A stretch of DNA of 64,000 nt from an uncultured Clostridia bacterium (GCA_934154805.1 CAKPGM010000001.1:62001-126000); one strand, 5' to 3'; positions 33,575 to 42,792 are shown, counted from the stretch's first letter. Made by a program: numbers and translations. The notes: generated by a model from the letters alone, not told the origin.

Positions 33575-33633
33575 TTTACACCTCTTTCTAATATGGCTTT
33601 CTTTTCCATATTTCTTCTTTCGCATACTCTTAT

Positions 33634-33662
33634 ATTATACACTATTTATAAGAATATGTCAA
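33634..33662 (-). promoter_or_regulatory. Perfect consensus promoter of the VirD4-like operon
   Basis: On the minus strand TTGACA (33657-33662), 17 bp, TATAAT (33634-33639). A perfect sigma-A promoter suggests constant, strong expression unless repressed. Confidence 0.85.
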
Positions 33663-33678
33663 CATTTATGTAACCTTA

Positions 33679-34578
33679 TTATATATCTCTTGGATTGAAT
33701 TTTGATATTTTCTTAATTTCCTTATATAAATCTCTTTCTTTTTCGGAAATATTTTTTGATATCACAATTCTAACCCTAATTATGAACTTGCCTCGGCCTC
33801 CCTTTGAGTCCTTGTATCCTTTGCCTTCTATTTGTATTTCTTCGTCTGTTTGAATTCCCTGTGGAATAAATACTCCTATGGTTTCATCTATTGCATCGAC
33901 ACTTATTTTTGTACCAAGCACTGCTTCCCATGGGCATATATTTACAGTAGTATATATGTCTGACCCAATAAGTTTATACTTCTTGTCTTCCGACATATTT
34001 ATCTTTATTAATAAATCACCATTTTTTCCGCCATTTTTCCCTGGTCTACCTTGTCCCATTAGTCTGATTTTTTCACCATCTCTAATACCCGCCGGAATAT
34101 TTATTTTAAAGGTTTTCATTTTTCCTTCTACTGTTCTTAGTGAAATTGATTTTGTTAAACCAAAAAAACCTTCAATAACAGAAATCTGTACTTCTGTTTC
34201 TACATTTTCACCTTGTTGAGGAGTTTTTTCTTTCTTTTTGGTATTTTCCTTTACTTCTTCTTTTTTATTTCCTAATCCAAACAATACACTTAGCAATTCT
34301 TGACGAGTTATTTTTCTCTCTTTACTTTGTTTTGCCTTATTTTTTCGCTTTCCTATATGAGAGTTCCACATTCTGTCGTATTTTCTTCTAGTGGATTGAT
34401 TTGTTAAGATTTTATATGCTTCATTTATGTCCTTAAATCGTTCTTCGGCGCTTTTGCTACCTACATTTACATCTGGATGATACTTCTTTGCTTGTTCTCT
34501 ATATGCTACTTTTATATCATCTATAGTTACTTTTGACGATTCTAGGCCTAATATTTTATAATAGTCCTTAAAAACCAT
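33679..34578 (-). CDS. DnaJ-like co-chaperone without zinc finger (CbpA type)
   Basis: A 299-residue protein. Residues 1-70 are a J-domain with the HPD motif (KKYHPDVNVG) that stimulates DnaK. A linker with charged repeats follows (KNKAKQSKERK, KKEEVKENTKKKEKTPQQ). Residues 125-290 are a DnaJ C-terminal substrate-binding part (FKINIPAGIRDGEKIRLMGQG, then FIIRVRI). The four CxxCxGxG repeats of DnaJ are absent, as in CbpA/DjlA-type proteins. It precedes the VirD4 operon in the same direction but is separated from it by that operon's own promoter. GGAGGATG precedes ATG 34578. Confidence 0.88.
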   Translation of the reverse strand: MVFKDYYKILGLESSKVTIDDIKVAYREQAKKYHPDVNVGSKSAEERFKDINEAYKILTNQSTRRKYDRMWNSHIGKRKNKAKQSKERKITRQELLSVLFGLGNKKEEVKENTKKKEKTPQQGENVETEVQISVIEGFFGLTKSISLRTVEGKMKTFKINIPAGIRDGEKIRLMGQGRPGKNGGKNGDLLIKINMSEDKKYKLIGSDIYTTVNICPWEAVLGTKISVDAIDETIGVFIPQGIQTDEEIQIEGKGYKDSKGGRGKFIIRVRIVISKNISEKERDLYKEIKKISKFNPRDI

Positions 34579-34640
34579 TTGACATCCTCCAATATTATGG
34601 TGTCTGTATTATATCACAATATTTTTTGTATTGGAATACA

Positions 34641-34676
34641 AAAGCTAGATTTTTTTATAAAAATCTAGCTTTAATC
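34641..34676 (-). terminator. Terminator of the murF-ddl-yqeK operon
   Basis: AAAGCTAGATTTTT and AAAAATCTAGCTTT pair around a short A/T loop directly behind the yqeK stop codon. Confidence 0.75.
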
Positions 34677-35255
34677 TTAAATTTTAGAGTTTTTAATTAT
34701 TAGATAATTTCTAGTATCTATTGCATCTCTTTCTATTAGCTTTCCTCTTTCTATTAATGACTTAATATTTGCATCTATTATATATAATACAGTTTTATCT
34801 AAGTCCTTTTTTGCAAGTTCTCTTTCATATTCTATATCATAGTCTTCTGACTTTCTATTCATTTCTATTTTATCTGATATATATACAATTTTTGCTAAAG
34901 TATCCATCTCTGGACTCGTAGCAGTATGATACCTTATAGCATCTTCAATTTGCTTGTCCACATTGTATTTCTTTTTTGCAATATCAGCACCTATTTTTCC
35001 GTGTAATAGTGGAAAACTCACTCTCTCTATTTCATTTATTTCAATATTGTTTTCTTCTACATATTTGAACATTTCTTCTTTTGTCATTTCTTTTGCATTA
35101 TCGTGGAGCAATCCTGCAAGTTTTGCTTTTTCTACATCTACATTATATATTTTTGCAAGCTCACCACACATTTCCATTACCCCAATTGAATGGATGTATC
35201 TTCTCTCAGATAGAGTTTCTTTTAAGTCTTTTTTTATTGTGTCTATTAGTTCCAA
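34677..35255 (-). CDS. yqeK: YqeK-type HD phosphohydrolase (Ap4A hydrolase)
   Basis: A 192-residue HD-domain protein. Metal ligands are in RYIHSIGVMEMC (H), AGLLHDNAKEM (HD), LLHGKIGADIAKK (H) and RYHTATSPEMDTLAKIVYISDKIE (H and D). YqeK proteins split diadenosine tetraphosphate symmetrically, linked to stress. The start is TTG 35255, one base behind the ddl stop, with GGAGAAA in the end of ddl as ribosome-binding site; so it is the last gene of a murF-ddl-yqeK operon. Confidence 0.9.
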   Translation of the reverse strand: MELIDTIKKDLKETLSERRYIHSIGVMEMCGELAKIYNVDVEKAKLAGLLHDNAKEMTKEEMFKYVEENNIEINEIERVSFPLLHGKIGADIAKKKYNVDKQIEDAIRYHTATSPEMDTLAKIVYISDKIEMNRKSEDYDIEYERELAKKDLDKTVLYIIDANIKSLIERGKLIERDAIDTRNYLIIKNSKI

Positions 35256-35256
35256 T

Positions 35257-36321
35257 TTATTTCTCCATTTCTATCAACTTATCTAATACTTCCGAGTATG
35301 CTATCCCAGAGTGTTCCCATAATTTTGGATACATACTTATTTGTGTAAATCCTGGCATTGTATTTATTTCATTTATATAGATTTCATTATTTTCTTTGCC
35401 AACAAAGAAATCTACTCTCGCTAGACCACTTCCATTTACTGCTTTAAATGCTTTTATTGCTATTTTTCTTATCTTTTCCGAAGTATCTTCATCTATATTA
35501 GCTGGTATTATTACTTTTGATTCTGCATTTTTGTATTTTGAATCATAATCATAGAATTCATCCGCAGATATTATCTGCCCTACACAAGAAGCTTCTACAT
35601 CTTCTGTTCCAAGCACTGCACATTCTACTTCTTTTCCGTCTATTCCTTGTTCTATAAGGATTTCTACATCAAATTTTCTAGCTGTTTTTATTCCTTGTAT
35701 TAGTTCTTCTTTATTTTCTGCTTTTGATATTCCTACTGATGATCCAGAATTAGATGGTTTTATAAATACAGGATATTTTAAATTCATTTCAACTATATTT
35801 GCTATCTCCTCCAATTCTACTCTTTTGTAGTCTAATTTATCGTTTATATATTCATACCTATTTTCATCTTTTCTATTAGCTTTTATTACAATATATTTTG
35901 CTTGTTTTAAATTAGCTCTTTCAAATATATATTTAGCATAAATCTTATCCATACAAATGCTTGATGCTAAAACTTTGCATCCTACATAAGGTAATTTCAA
36001 CAATTCTAATAACCCTTGTATTGTTCCGTCTTCTCCATATAGTCCGTGTAATACCGGAATTATTATTTCCTGTTCTTTTAGTTTTTCAAATACATTATCG
36101 ATTTTCTTAAGCTCTTGTGGTTTTTCGTCTATTTTAAATATCTCAATTTGTTCTACTGGTTTAGTATATAGATACCACTCTCCATTTTTATCTATGTACA
36201 TTGGACAAATTTCATATTTTTCCTTATTTAAATTTTTTATTACAGAACTTCCCGAAACAACTGATACTTCGTGTTCTGTCGATTGTCCACCAAAGACAAC
36301 TCCTACCTTAATTTTTTTCAT
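35257..36321 (-). CDS. ddl: D-alanine-D-alanine ligase
   Basis: A 354-residue ATP-grasp enzyme. Conserved parts: VVFGGQSTEHEVSVVSGSSV at the start, VLHGLYGEDGTIQGLLELL, FIKPSNSGSSVGISKA (ATP site), and EIYINEINTMPGFTQISMYP near the end (metal ligands, closing loop). It joins two D-alanines for peptidoglycan. The gene follows murF, the next enzyme in the pathway, by 15 bp, an obvious functional pairing. AAGGAGGT precedes ATG 36321. Confidence 0.95.
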   Translation of the reverse strand: MKKIKVGVVFGGQSTEHEVSVVSGSSVIKNLNKEKYEICPMYIDKNGEWYLYTKPVEQIEIFKIDEKPQELKKIDNVFEKLKEQEIIIPVLHGLYGEDGTIQGLLELLKLPYVGCKVLASSICMDKIYAKYIFERANLKQAKYIVIKANRKDENRYEYINDKLDYKRVELEEIANIVEMNLKYPVFIKPSNSGSSVGISKAENKEELIQGIKTARKFDVEILIEQGIDGKEVECAVLGTEDVEASCVGQIISADEFYDYDSKYKNAESKVIIPANIDEDTSEKIRKIAIKAFKAVNGSGLARVDFFVGKENNEIYINEINTMPGFTQISMYPKLWEHSGIAYSEVLDKLIEMEK

Positions 36322-36336
36322 ATTACCTCCTTAAAG

Positions 36337-37704
36337 CTATAAAGCTTTTACTATTTCCTCAAAGTTCATATAATGAGAAGCTTTTACAAGAACAACATCA
36401 TTAACTGCTAATACTTTCTTTAATTTATCAATTGCGTCTTTTAAGTCATCAAATGAATACGTTTTTTCTACTCCGTTTTGTTTAGCTGTTTCTGCTATTT
36501 GCTTTGCTTCTGTTCCTACAGTTATTAGTATGTCAACTTTGTCTTCTGCCACCACTTTTCCAACTTTCTCGTGTAGCTCTTTTGAATATTCTCCGAGTTC
36601 TCCCATATCTCCTAGTACTGCTATTCTTCTTTCTCCTTGTATTTTACTTAAGCAGTCTAATGCTGCTTTCATCGAATCGTAATTAGCATTATAACAGTCA
36701 TTTATGATTGTATAACCATATTCTGATTTTTGAATATCTAACCTCATTTTTGTAAGTTCGAACTCTTTTATTCCTTTTGCAATTTTCTCCATTGGTATAT
36801 CTAATATTTTTCCTATACTAACAGCTGCTAAACTGTTATAAACAAAGGCTTCTCCTCTAACTGGAACTTCTATCTTACTTACTCCATTTAATTTATAATT
36901 ACTTCCTTCTTCAGAGTACTCTACATCTTTTGCCATATATGTACTCGTATTATTTATTCCATATGTAATTACTTTGTATTTTTCATTTTCAGATTGCCAT
37001 TTATGTAATAAATCGTTATCATTGTTTATTACCACATAACCACCTTCTTTTGGAAGTCCCTCTAATATCTCCAATTTTGCTTTTAATATGTTTTCTCTTG
37101 ATCCTAGATTTCCTATATGTGCTGTTCCAACATTTGTAATTACAGCAATTGTTGGCTTTGCAATATTAGTTAAATAGCTTAATTCACCAAAATGGTTCAT
37201 TCCCATTTCTACCACTAGTGCTTCGTGGTCTTTTAATCCTAATATTGTAAGTGGCATTCCTATGTGGTTATTTAAATTCGCTTGTGTTTTTAATGTATGA
37301 TATTTTTGTGATACAACACTATAAATGATGTCTTTTGTACTAGTCTTTCCTACACTTCCTGTTACAGCTATTACTGGTATATCATATTTTTCTCTTTTTA
37401 ATTTTGCAATTTGTCCTATTGCTTTTATCGTATCATCTACTTGTATCACGAATTTATTAGGGATTCTGTTTATTTCTAAACCTTCTATTTTGTTGATTAT
37501 ACATCCTGCCGCTCCGGCATTTATTGCTTCTTCGTAGAATTTTCCACCATCATATTTTTCACCTTTAAATCCTACATATATATCTCCTTGGCTAATTTCT
37601 TTTGTGTTTCTTGCAAAGTTTTCGCATACCTGATTTTCATCTCCATATACGAGTTTTCCTTTTGTAACGTTTATTATATCTTTTACGGTTATTTGTGTAT
37701 TCAT
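36337..37704 (-). CDS. murF: MurF, UDP-MurNAc-tripeptide D-Ala-D-Ala ligase
   Basis: A 455-residue Mur ligase. The ATP loop is VIAVTGSVGKTSTKDII; KTQANLNNHIGMPLTIL, VVEMGMNHFGELSYLT and TIAVITNVGTAHIGNLGSRENI are the central-domain motifs; INDCYNANYDSMKAAL closes the third domain. It adds the D-Ala-D-Ala made by the neighbouring Ddl. The start at 37704 (MNTQITVKD) has GGAGGGCAAAT in front; the longer frame to 37758 has none. Confidence 0.95.
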   Translation of the reverse strand: MNTQITVKDIINVTKGKLVYGDENQVCENFARNTKEISQGDIYVGFKGEKYDGGKFYEEAINAGAAGCIINKIEGLEINRIPNKFVIQVDDTIKAIGQIAKLKREKYDIPVIAVTGSVGKTSTKDIIYSVVSQKYHTLKTQANLNNHIGMPLTILGLKDHEALVVEMGMNHFGELSYLTNIAKPTIAVITNVGTAHIGNLGSRENILKAKLEILEGLPKEGGYVVINNDNDLLHKWQSENEKYKVITYGINNTSTYMAKDVEYSEEGSNYKLNGVSKIEVPVRGEAFVYNSLAAVSIGKILDIPMEKIAKGIKEFELTKMRLDIQKSEYGYTIINDCYNANYDSMKAALDCLSKIQGERRIAVLGDMGELGEYSKELHEKVGKVVAEDKVDILITVGTEAKQIAETAKQNGVEKTYSFDDLKDAIDKLKKVLAVNDVVLVKASHYMNFEEIVKAL

Positions 37705-37778
37705 AATTTGCCCTCCAACTTTTTTTATTATTATATTCCTACTGCATAAAATTTGCAATGAATTTTGATATAAAATAA

Positions 37779-37800
37779 AGAGAGGTTAAACCTCCCTTGG
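37779..37800 (-). terminator. Terminator of the SASP gene
   Basis: GGGAGGT and ACCTCTC form a short stem followed on the minus strand by TTTATTTTA directly behind the SASP stop codon. Confidence 0.6.
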
Positions 37801-37971
37801 CTATTTGTTTGTTGTTCTGTTTGCCATTTCTATTGCTTTTGATACCATATTTCCACAAGTTTTTGATGATACATTTCCCCAGCTTCCGTCTTGTTTTACT
37901 TGTTCATATACTCCTAATTCTTTTGCAATTTCTTCTTTTAAATTTTCAGACATTAATTTTCTTTTTGTCAT
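37801..37971 (-). CDS. Small acid-soluble spore protein (alpha/beta type)
   Basis: A 56-residue protein starting MTKRKLMSENLKEEIAKELG, behind AGGAGGAC and ATG 37971. The pattern LKEEIAKELGVYEQV followed by GSWGNVSSKTCGNMVSKAIE matches the two conserved halves of alpha/beta-type SASPs, which coat and protect DNA in spores. An atypical feature is a Cys in place of the usual residue before GNMV. It lies between the sleB-ypeB pair and murF, fitting a spore context, and is too short for most automatic ORF lists. Confidence 0.82.
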   Translation of the reverse strand: MTKRKLMSENLKEEIAKELGVYEQVKQDGSWGNVSSKTCGNMVSKAIEMANRTTNK

Positions 37972-38046
37972 TTTTCTGTCCTCCTATAAATTTAATTGTT
38001 ATTATTTTTTGCTTTTTTTATTTTTTAATTCTAGAAGTTTATTGCA

Positions 38047-39417
38047 TTAATGTGTTAATGTTCCATCCGGAGTGTTTACAATTACTAATATATCTTCCTC
38101 TTTTCCTGTTTGTGCATTTATATAAACTAAAAATTCATTATCTTCTACTTTTCCTTTGAATTCCCAACATAATATTTCTGTTTTCCATTTTGTTGGAATC
38201 ATTGCCAAATTTTCACTTTGTATTTCTAATTGTTTGTTCAGAACTTTTTTTGCATCTTCTTTTGTAATTAAATTAGTTGGTATGTCTCTTGTATGATGAG
38301 AATTTAAATATCCTGTTGTTTCTATTCCTAAAACGCTTCCATCATCTAATGCAACCTTTAATTTTATCAAATCTGGATACATTACTACTTTTTCGCCATT
38401 TTCTGCTGTTTGAGAATATGCGTAATTAATTGTGACAACACCATTTTGTTTTAGATAATAAGTTTCTTTCATATCTTTGTAGCCATGTGCCTCTAAGAAT
38501 TGTTTTCCTATTTCGTCTGCTTTTTCTTGCGAAATTGTTTCTGCATTTACATTTTTATTATAATTTGCAAATATTATATGTCCACCTTTTTTTGCTACTG
38601 ATATTGTTGCATTAATGTCTGAGTCCTTCATTTTTACCGAAAAATCAAATGATGGTATTTCTGCATTTTCTGAATATCCATTTGAATTGATATTTTCTAT
38701 TTTTTCTTCTCCATAAAATTCTTTTACTATGTTTTTAGCTTTTTCTTCATCAATATCATCACCTGTTAATCCTTTTTTCTCTGCTGATGTCATATGCTCT
38801 GAAAACGCTCCATCATATATAAGTCCTGAATACTCGTGGAAATTTTCTTCCAGACTAGAGAAGCTGTCTTGTGAAATGTTTGTTACTTGCGTTGCAAATA
38901 CATTATTTCCTCTTCTAGTTAACTCCCCCCATTTTATTCTTCCTTCATTTAAGTCTGCAGACAACTGATTTAAAGCATTTTCTAATTCCACACTATATGT
39001 GTGCAATTTTTTTATGTTATCAAAATCTTCTTGTGAAAGCGTTTCTCCCTTAATATTCTTTCTTGATAAAGAATAACTATAGTCACTTACCTGATTTAAA
39101 AATTTTGAAGTTTTTTCGAGTTCATTACTGCTTATTGGTAGTTGCGATAAATATGTTTGTGCAATTCCCGCTTCTCTCCAAACGTTTGTCAATGTTTCTG
39201 CTCCGTGTTCAGGAGTTGTTGATATTAGTGCTTTTGCCAAATATGTTTCAACATTTTGAACATAATCAACTAACTCAAAGAACGACATATTATAGCTATT
39301 TTCTACTGCCACCATATACTGATGATTTTGTTGATAGGCATAATATCCCACTGTACCTACAATTGCAACTGCTAATATTATTGCAATAATTATTATTGAT
39401 TTTTTATTGTCTTTCAA
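38047..39417 (-). CDS. ypeB: Germination protein YpeB
   Basis: A 456-residue protein with an N-terminal membrane anchor (SIIIIAIILAVAIVGTVGYYAY), an N-terminal YpeB domain (FFELVDYVQNVETYLAKAL, then WREAGIAQTYLSQLP) and two PepSY-like repeats at the C-terminus (KADEIGKQFLEAHGY; EDAKKVLNKQLEIQ). YpeB is needed for placement and stability of SleB in the spore. The TTG at 39417 is preferred because GGAGGG stands seven bases before it; an upstream ATG at 39432 overlaps the sleB stop and has no site. Confidence 0.9.
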   Translation of the reverse strand: MKDNKKSIIIIAIILAVAIVGTVGYYAYQQNHQYMVAVENSYNMSFFELVDYVQNVETYLAKALISTTPEHGAETLTNVWREAGIAQTYLSQLPISSNELEKTSKFLNQVSDYSYSLSRKNIKGETLSQEDFDNIKKLHTYSVELENALNQLSADLNEGRIKWGELTRRGNNVFATQVTNISQDSFSSLEENFHEYSGLIYDGAFSEHMTSAEKKGLTGDDIDEEKAKNIVKEFYGEEKIENINSNGYSENAEIPSFDFSVKMKDSDINATISVAKKGGHIIFANYNKNVNAETISQEKADEIGKQFLEAHGYKDMKETYYLKQNGVVTINYAYSQTAENGEKVVMYPDLIKLKVALDDGSVLGIETTGYLNSHHTRDIPTNLITKEDAKKVLNKQLEIQSENLAMIPTKWKTEILCWEFKGKVEDNEFLVYINAQTGKEEDILVIVNTPDGTLTH

Positions 39418-39431
39418 AATAAATCCCTCCA

Positions 39432-39911
39432 TTATTTACAAAATCTATGTTTTCCTATTGTTTTAATATGTGGTCTTGACCAAATCCACTTATTTGTTGC
39501 CGTATCTGGATTAAAATAATATATTGCTCCTCCAGTTGGATCCCAGCCATTTAAAGCATCTCTTGCCGCTTTTACCACAGTAGATTCATCTTCTAGCGCT
39601 ACATTTATTTGTCCGTCTGCTACTGCTGTAAATGCTCCTGGTTGATATATTACTCCTGATATTGTATTTGGAAAATTTGAAGCTTTTACTCTATTTAATA
39701 TAACTGCTCCGACTGCAACTTGTCCTTCGTAGGGTTCTCCTCTTGCCTCACCATTTATTGCTCTCGCTAACAATTGAACATCTGATGTTGTTCCAGAATT
39801 ACTAGCTGCCACTACTTTTTCTGTAAATAAATTCTTAGAAAACAAGTTTCCAATTAATACAATACTTAAAATTACAATTATTGAAAAAATTATTTTTAAT
39901 GTTTTTTTCAT
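39432..39911 (-). CDS. sleB: SleB-type spore cortex-lytic enzyme (catalytic domain only)
   Basis: A 159-residue protein with a signal/anchor segment (KIIFSIIVILSIVLIGNLF) and a Hydrolase_2 domain: LLARAINGEARGEPYEGQVAVGAVILNRV contains the catalytic Glu, and SGVIYQPGAFTAVADGQIN, then WDPTGGAIYYFNPDTATNKWIW, IKTIGKHRFC follow. Typical SleB has an N-terminal peptidoglycan-binding domain, which is missing here. It degrades the cortex during germination. The start at 39911 has AAAAGGAGAG in front, and ypeB follows directly, the normal partnership. Confidence 0.9.
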   Translation of the reverse strand: MKKTLKIIFSIIVILSIVLIGNLFSKNLFTEKVVAASNSGTTSDVQLLARAINGEARGEPYEGQVAVGAVILNRVKASNFPNTISGVIYQPGAFTAVADGQINVALEDESTVVKAARDALNGWDPTGGAIYYFNPDTATNKWIWSRPHIKTIGKHRFCK

Positions 39912-40059
39912 CAAACTCTCCTTTTTGCAATACATATTTTTAATATTATTGGTAAGTTTTCTAAATTTATTCATTTTACTTTTATTTTTTTGTATATTAT
40001 GATAGAATTTGTTTAATTAAAATTGTAATACATTTATATAGAAAGGAACGAATTTTTAA

Positions 40060-41205
40060 ATGAAAAAAATTTTGTTATTTTATGCATCTTTTGGTGGTGG
40101 GCATTTGTCTGCAGCAAATTCAATAAAACAATGTATTGACGAAAATTTTTCTGATTGTGAAACGAAATTAGTTGATTGTATGTTATATGTTAATAAACCA
40201 ATAAACGCTATTTCTATTACAGCTTATAAAGAAATGGCAAAAAAATTTCCTTGGGTTTGGGGTGATATTTATGCTCATACTCAAAAAGGACCACTTGCCA
40301 GAATCAGCTCAACTTCAAATAATTTAATGGCTAAAAAATTATTAAAATTATTAAAAGAATATCAACCTGATGTTGTCATTTCAACTCATCCATTCGGAAG
40401 TCAAATGGTTAGTTATCTAAAGAGAAAGGCTTTAATTGATTGCAAGCTTGCAACAATTTTGACTGATTTTGCACCTCATGAGCAGTGGCTAATTGGTTCT
40501 GATTATGTTGATTACCTTTTTGTTTCTCACGAGAAATTAAGACAAGAATTAATAAATACTGGAATAGACTCAAACAAAGTTTTTGCGACTGGTATTCCTT
40601 TATCTAATAGATTTTTAATGCATTATAATAAGGAAGAAATAAAGCATTCTTTCGGATTAGACTTAAATAAAAAGGTTATATTGTTCTTTGGTGGTGGAGA
40701 GTTTGGTCTTGGTCGTGAAGTAACAATAAAAATATTGTCTGCTTTTATTCATAACATAAAAGATCACCAGATTGTTGCCATCGCTGGAAAAAATGAAAAA
40801 ATGCGTGAAGAATTTAATTCTTTAGTAGAACAAGAACACTCTGAAGATATTGTAACTGTACTTTCTTATACAAATCAAGTTCCAGAACTTATGAGTATAT
40901 CTGATTTGGTTGTCACAAAACCTGGTGGACTTACTTCTACAGAAAGCTTATCTTCTGGCTTGCCCATGGTTTTAATCAACCCTATTCCTGGTCAAGAAGA
41001 AGAAAATGCTGAATTTTTAGAGAACTCTGGGGTTGCCGTTTGGCTAAGAAAAAATAGTGATTTCGAAGCAGAGATTTCAAAATTATTGTCTGATAAAGAT
41101 AAACTACATAAAATGAAACTTAATACTAAGCTTTTAGCCAAAAAACATTCTACAAGAGATATTTGTGATATTATTCTTAAAGATAAAAAGACAGAGCTGA
41201 TGTAA
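40060..41205 (+). CDS. UgtP/MGDG-synthase-like glycosyltransferase
   Basis: A 381-residue GT28-type enzyme. The N-terminus KKILLFYASFGGGHLSAANSIKQ carries the GGGH phosphate/acceptor loop, STHPFGSQMVSYL follows, and the donor-binding half has LFFGGGEFGLGREV and VVTKPGGLTSTESLSSGLPMVLINPIPGQEEENAEFL. The family adds glucose or galactose to diacylglycerol to make glycolipids and lipoteichoic acid anchors. AAAGGAAC precedes ATG 40060. The gene stands alone, divergent from sleB. Confidence 0.9.
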   Translation: MKKILLFYASFGGGHLSAANSIKQCIDENFSDCETKLVDCMLYVNKPINAISITAYKEMAKKFPWVWGDIYAHTQKGPLARISSTSNNLMAKKLLKLLKEYQPDVVISTHPFGSQMVSYLKRKALIDCKLATILTDFAPHEQWLIGSDYVDYLFVSHEKLRQELINTGIDSNKVFATGIPLSNRFLMHYNKEEIKHSFGLDLNKKVILFFGGGEFGLGREVTIKILSAFIHNIKDHQIVAIAGKNEKMREEFNSLVEQEHSEDIVTVLSYTNQVPELMSISDLVVTKPGGLTSTESLSSGLPMVLINPIPGQEEENAEFLENSGVAVWLRKNSDFEAEISKLLSDKDKLHKMKLNTKLLAKKHSTRDICDIILKDKKTELM

Positions 41206-41222
41206 AATAAATTACATCAGCT
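41195..41222. terminator. Terminator overlapping the glycosyltransferase stop codon
   Basis: AGCTGATGTAA and TTACATCAGCT form an 11-bp stem; the TAA stop lies inside it. T-rich sequence follows. It serves the convergent genes on both sides. Confidence 0.8.
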
Positions 41223-41228
41223 ATCTTT

Positions 41229-42260
41229 TTATTTCTTTATTAGTTCATATTGTTCTTCTTTTTCTTCCGCATTAATTTTCAAATACATTTTTTCTGTAAT
41301 CATATCGCTCTTTAATGGAAATTTGCAAATTACTTTTTCTTTATTTTTTGCATCAAAGTTCATTATTTTTGTTTTATATTCTTTCCCATTATTATCGATT
41401 ATACTTATTTCTAATCTTAATTTATTATCTTCTTTTATATTAGCTACAAAAGTGGTACTTGTACTGGTTACCATCATTTTTTCAATATCAACATATGAAT
41501 TTTCTTTTATTTTATATTCTACTACGTCTTCATTATAGAATTTCTCTGGTATATTTAATTCTATATTCCATTCACTATTTGATAGTGCCTTATATCTTCC
41601 ATTTTCTTTGTTATACCCTACTCCTACTACCTGTATATATAATTTTTTAGCTTTAGGAAAATAATCTTTTGCTGACATTAGTTCACTTATTACTATATTA
41701 TCTTCTTTTTTCGTTATATATGTTTGTTGACCTTCTAGTAGATGGTTTTCTATATTATTATCATCTTTTAGATTATTTTTTTTCATAAATTCTTTTAATA
41801 TATTTCGATTAGTTCCACTTTCTATGTGATATACTTCATTTTCTTCATTATATATAATATAAGAGTATTTTATGTTTTTATTTTCTAGGTTTACTTTGTC
41901 ATTCAGTTTGAAATCTAGCACAAAATTTATATCATTATTTGACATTAAAAACGAATTTATTTTTAATCCTATTCCATCAGAGTATGAATACTTCATATCT
42001 AAATTTTCTATATATCCATCTTCTATTGCTTCTGATATGCTCTGAGTTATGTATGTTGCTTTTCTATCACTAAAACTTTGAACTAGATCTTTTGCTTTTA
42101 CTCCTCCAAGAGTTATTCCTCCTATTGCCAAAAGGATTATTGCAACTTTTTTTAGATTTGTTTTCTTTTTTTCTACTTTTTGTTCTTCTTGAAATTTAGA
42201 TATAGCTATATTTAGTTTTATATTATCAAGTAGTTCTTTTTCAAAATTTTTATTTTCCAT
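41229..42260 (-). CDS. Membrane-anchored anti-sigma-like protein (DUF4179 type)
   Basis: A 343-residue protein. A cytoplasmic part of about 45 residues (ELLDNIKLNIAISKFQEEQK, then KKKTNL) precedes one membrane segment (KVAIILLAIGGITLGGV) and a 270-residue outside domain rich in Asn and Lys. This is the layout of the anti-sigma proteins that accompany ECF factors in Clostridia (DUF4179). ATG 42260 is preferred because GGAGG stands eight bases before it. The frame overlaps the end of the sigma gene, so the two are coupled. It should hold the sigma factor at the membrane until an envelope signal arrives. Confidence 0.78.
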   Translation of the reverse strand: MENKNFEKELLDNIKLNIAISKFQEEQKVEKKKTNLKKVAIILLAIGGITLGGVKAKDLVQSFSDRKATYITQSISEAIEDGYIENLDMKYSYSDGIGLKINSFLMSNNDINFVLDFKLNDKVNLENKNIKYSYIIYNEENEVYHIESGTNRNILKEFMKKNNLKDDNNIENHLLEGQQTYITKKEDNIVISELMSAKDYFPKAKKLYIQVVGVGYNKENGRYKALSNSEWNIELNIPEKFYNEDVVEYKIKENSYVDIEKMMVTSTSTTFVANIKEDNKLRLEISIIDNNGKEYKTKIMNFDAKNKEKVICKFPLKSDMITEKMYLKINAEEKEEQYELIKK

Positions 42261-42792
42261 AACCATATCCTCCTTCCATTAAAGCTTTTTTTAACCTTTT
42301 TCTTATTCTGTGCAGTCTCGTTTTTATGTTTGTTTCAGAAGAATTTAATTTATTAGCAATTTCTTTTATGCTCATAGAATTATAATAATATAGTACAAAA
42401 ATTTTATTATCTTCTTGTTTCATAGTATTTAATTCTTTTGATATTATTTTATTTTTCTCTCCTTGTTCAATGATTTCATTTATATCTGTAAAATTTTCTA
42501 TATTATACTCTTCTATGTTGTAGGTGAACTTGATGTTTCTACTTTTATTTTTTATAGCATTTTTAGTCACTCCTACTATATACGGTTTTAAAGGTAATTC
42601 TTCTTTTAGTTTTTCTCTGTTATTCCAAACTGCCATAAAAACATCTAATAATATTTCTTCAGTATCTTCATTTGATATGTTCTTCGAGATATTTTTTATT
42701 ATCTTGTACACGTAGTTGCTGTATTGTGCAACTATGTCTTCTATAGCAAGTTCGTTGTTATTTTTATAATTACTAATTAAATCTTCTTTCAC
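42250..42792 (-). CDS. ECF-type RNA polymerase sigma factor
   Basis: A 180-residue sigma-70 family protein. Region 2 is IEDIVAQYSNYVYKIIKNIS, NEDTEEILLDVFMAVWNN and PYIVGVTKNAIKNKSR; region 4 is FVLYYYNSMSIKEIANKLNS followed by SETNIKTRLHRIRKRLKKAL. It should direct RNA polymerase to a small regulon, controlled by the membrane protein encoded behind it. The start is GTG 42792; AAAGGGG lies unusually far (14 bases) upstream, so translation may be weak or another start is used. Confidence 0.9.
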   Translation of the reverse strand: MKEDLISNYKNNNELAIEDIVAQYSNYVYKIIKNISKNISNEDTEEILLDVFMAVWNNREKLKEELPLKPYIVGVTKNAIKNKSRNIKFTYNIEEYNIENFTDINEIIEQGEKNKIISKELNTMKQEDNKIFVLYYYNSMSIKEIANKLNSSETNIKTRLHRIRKRLKKALMEGGYGYGK

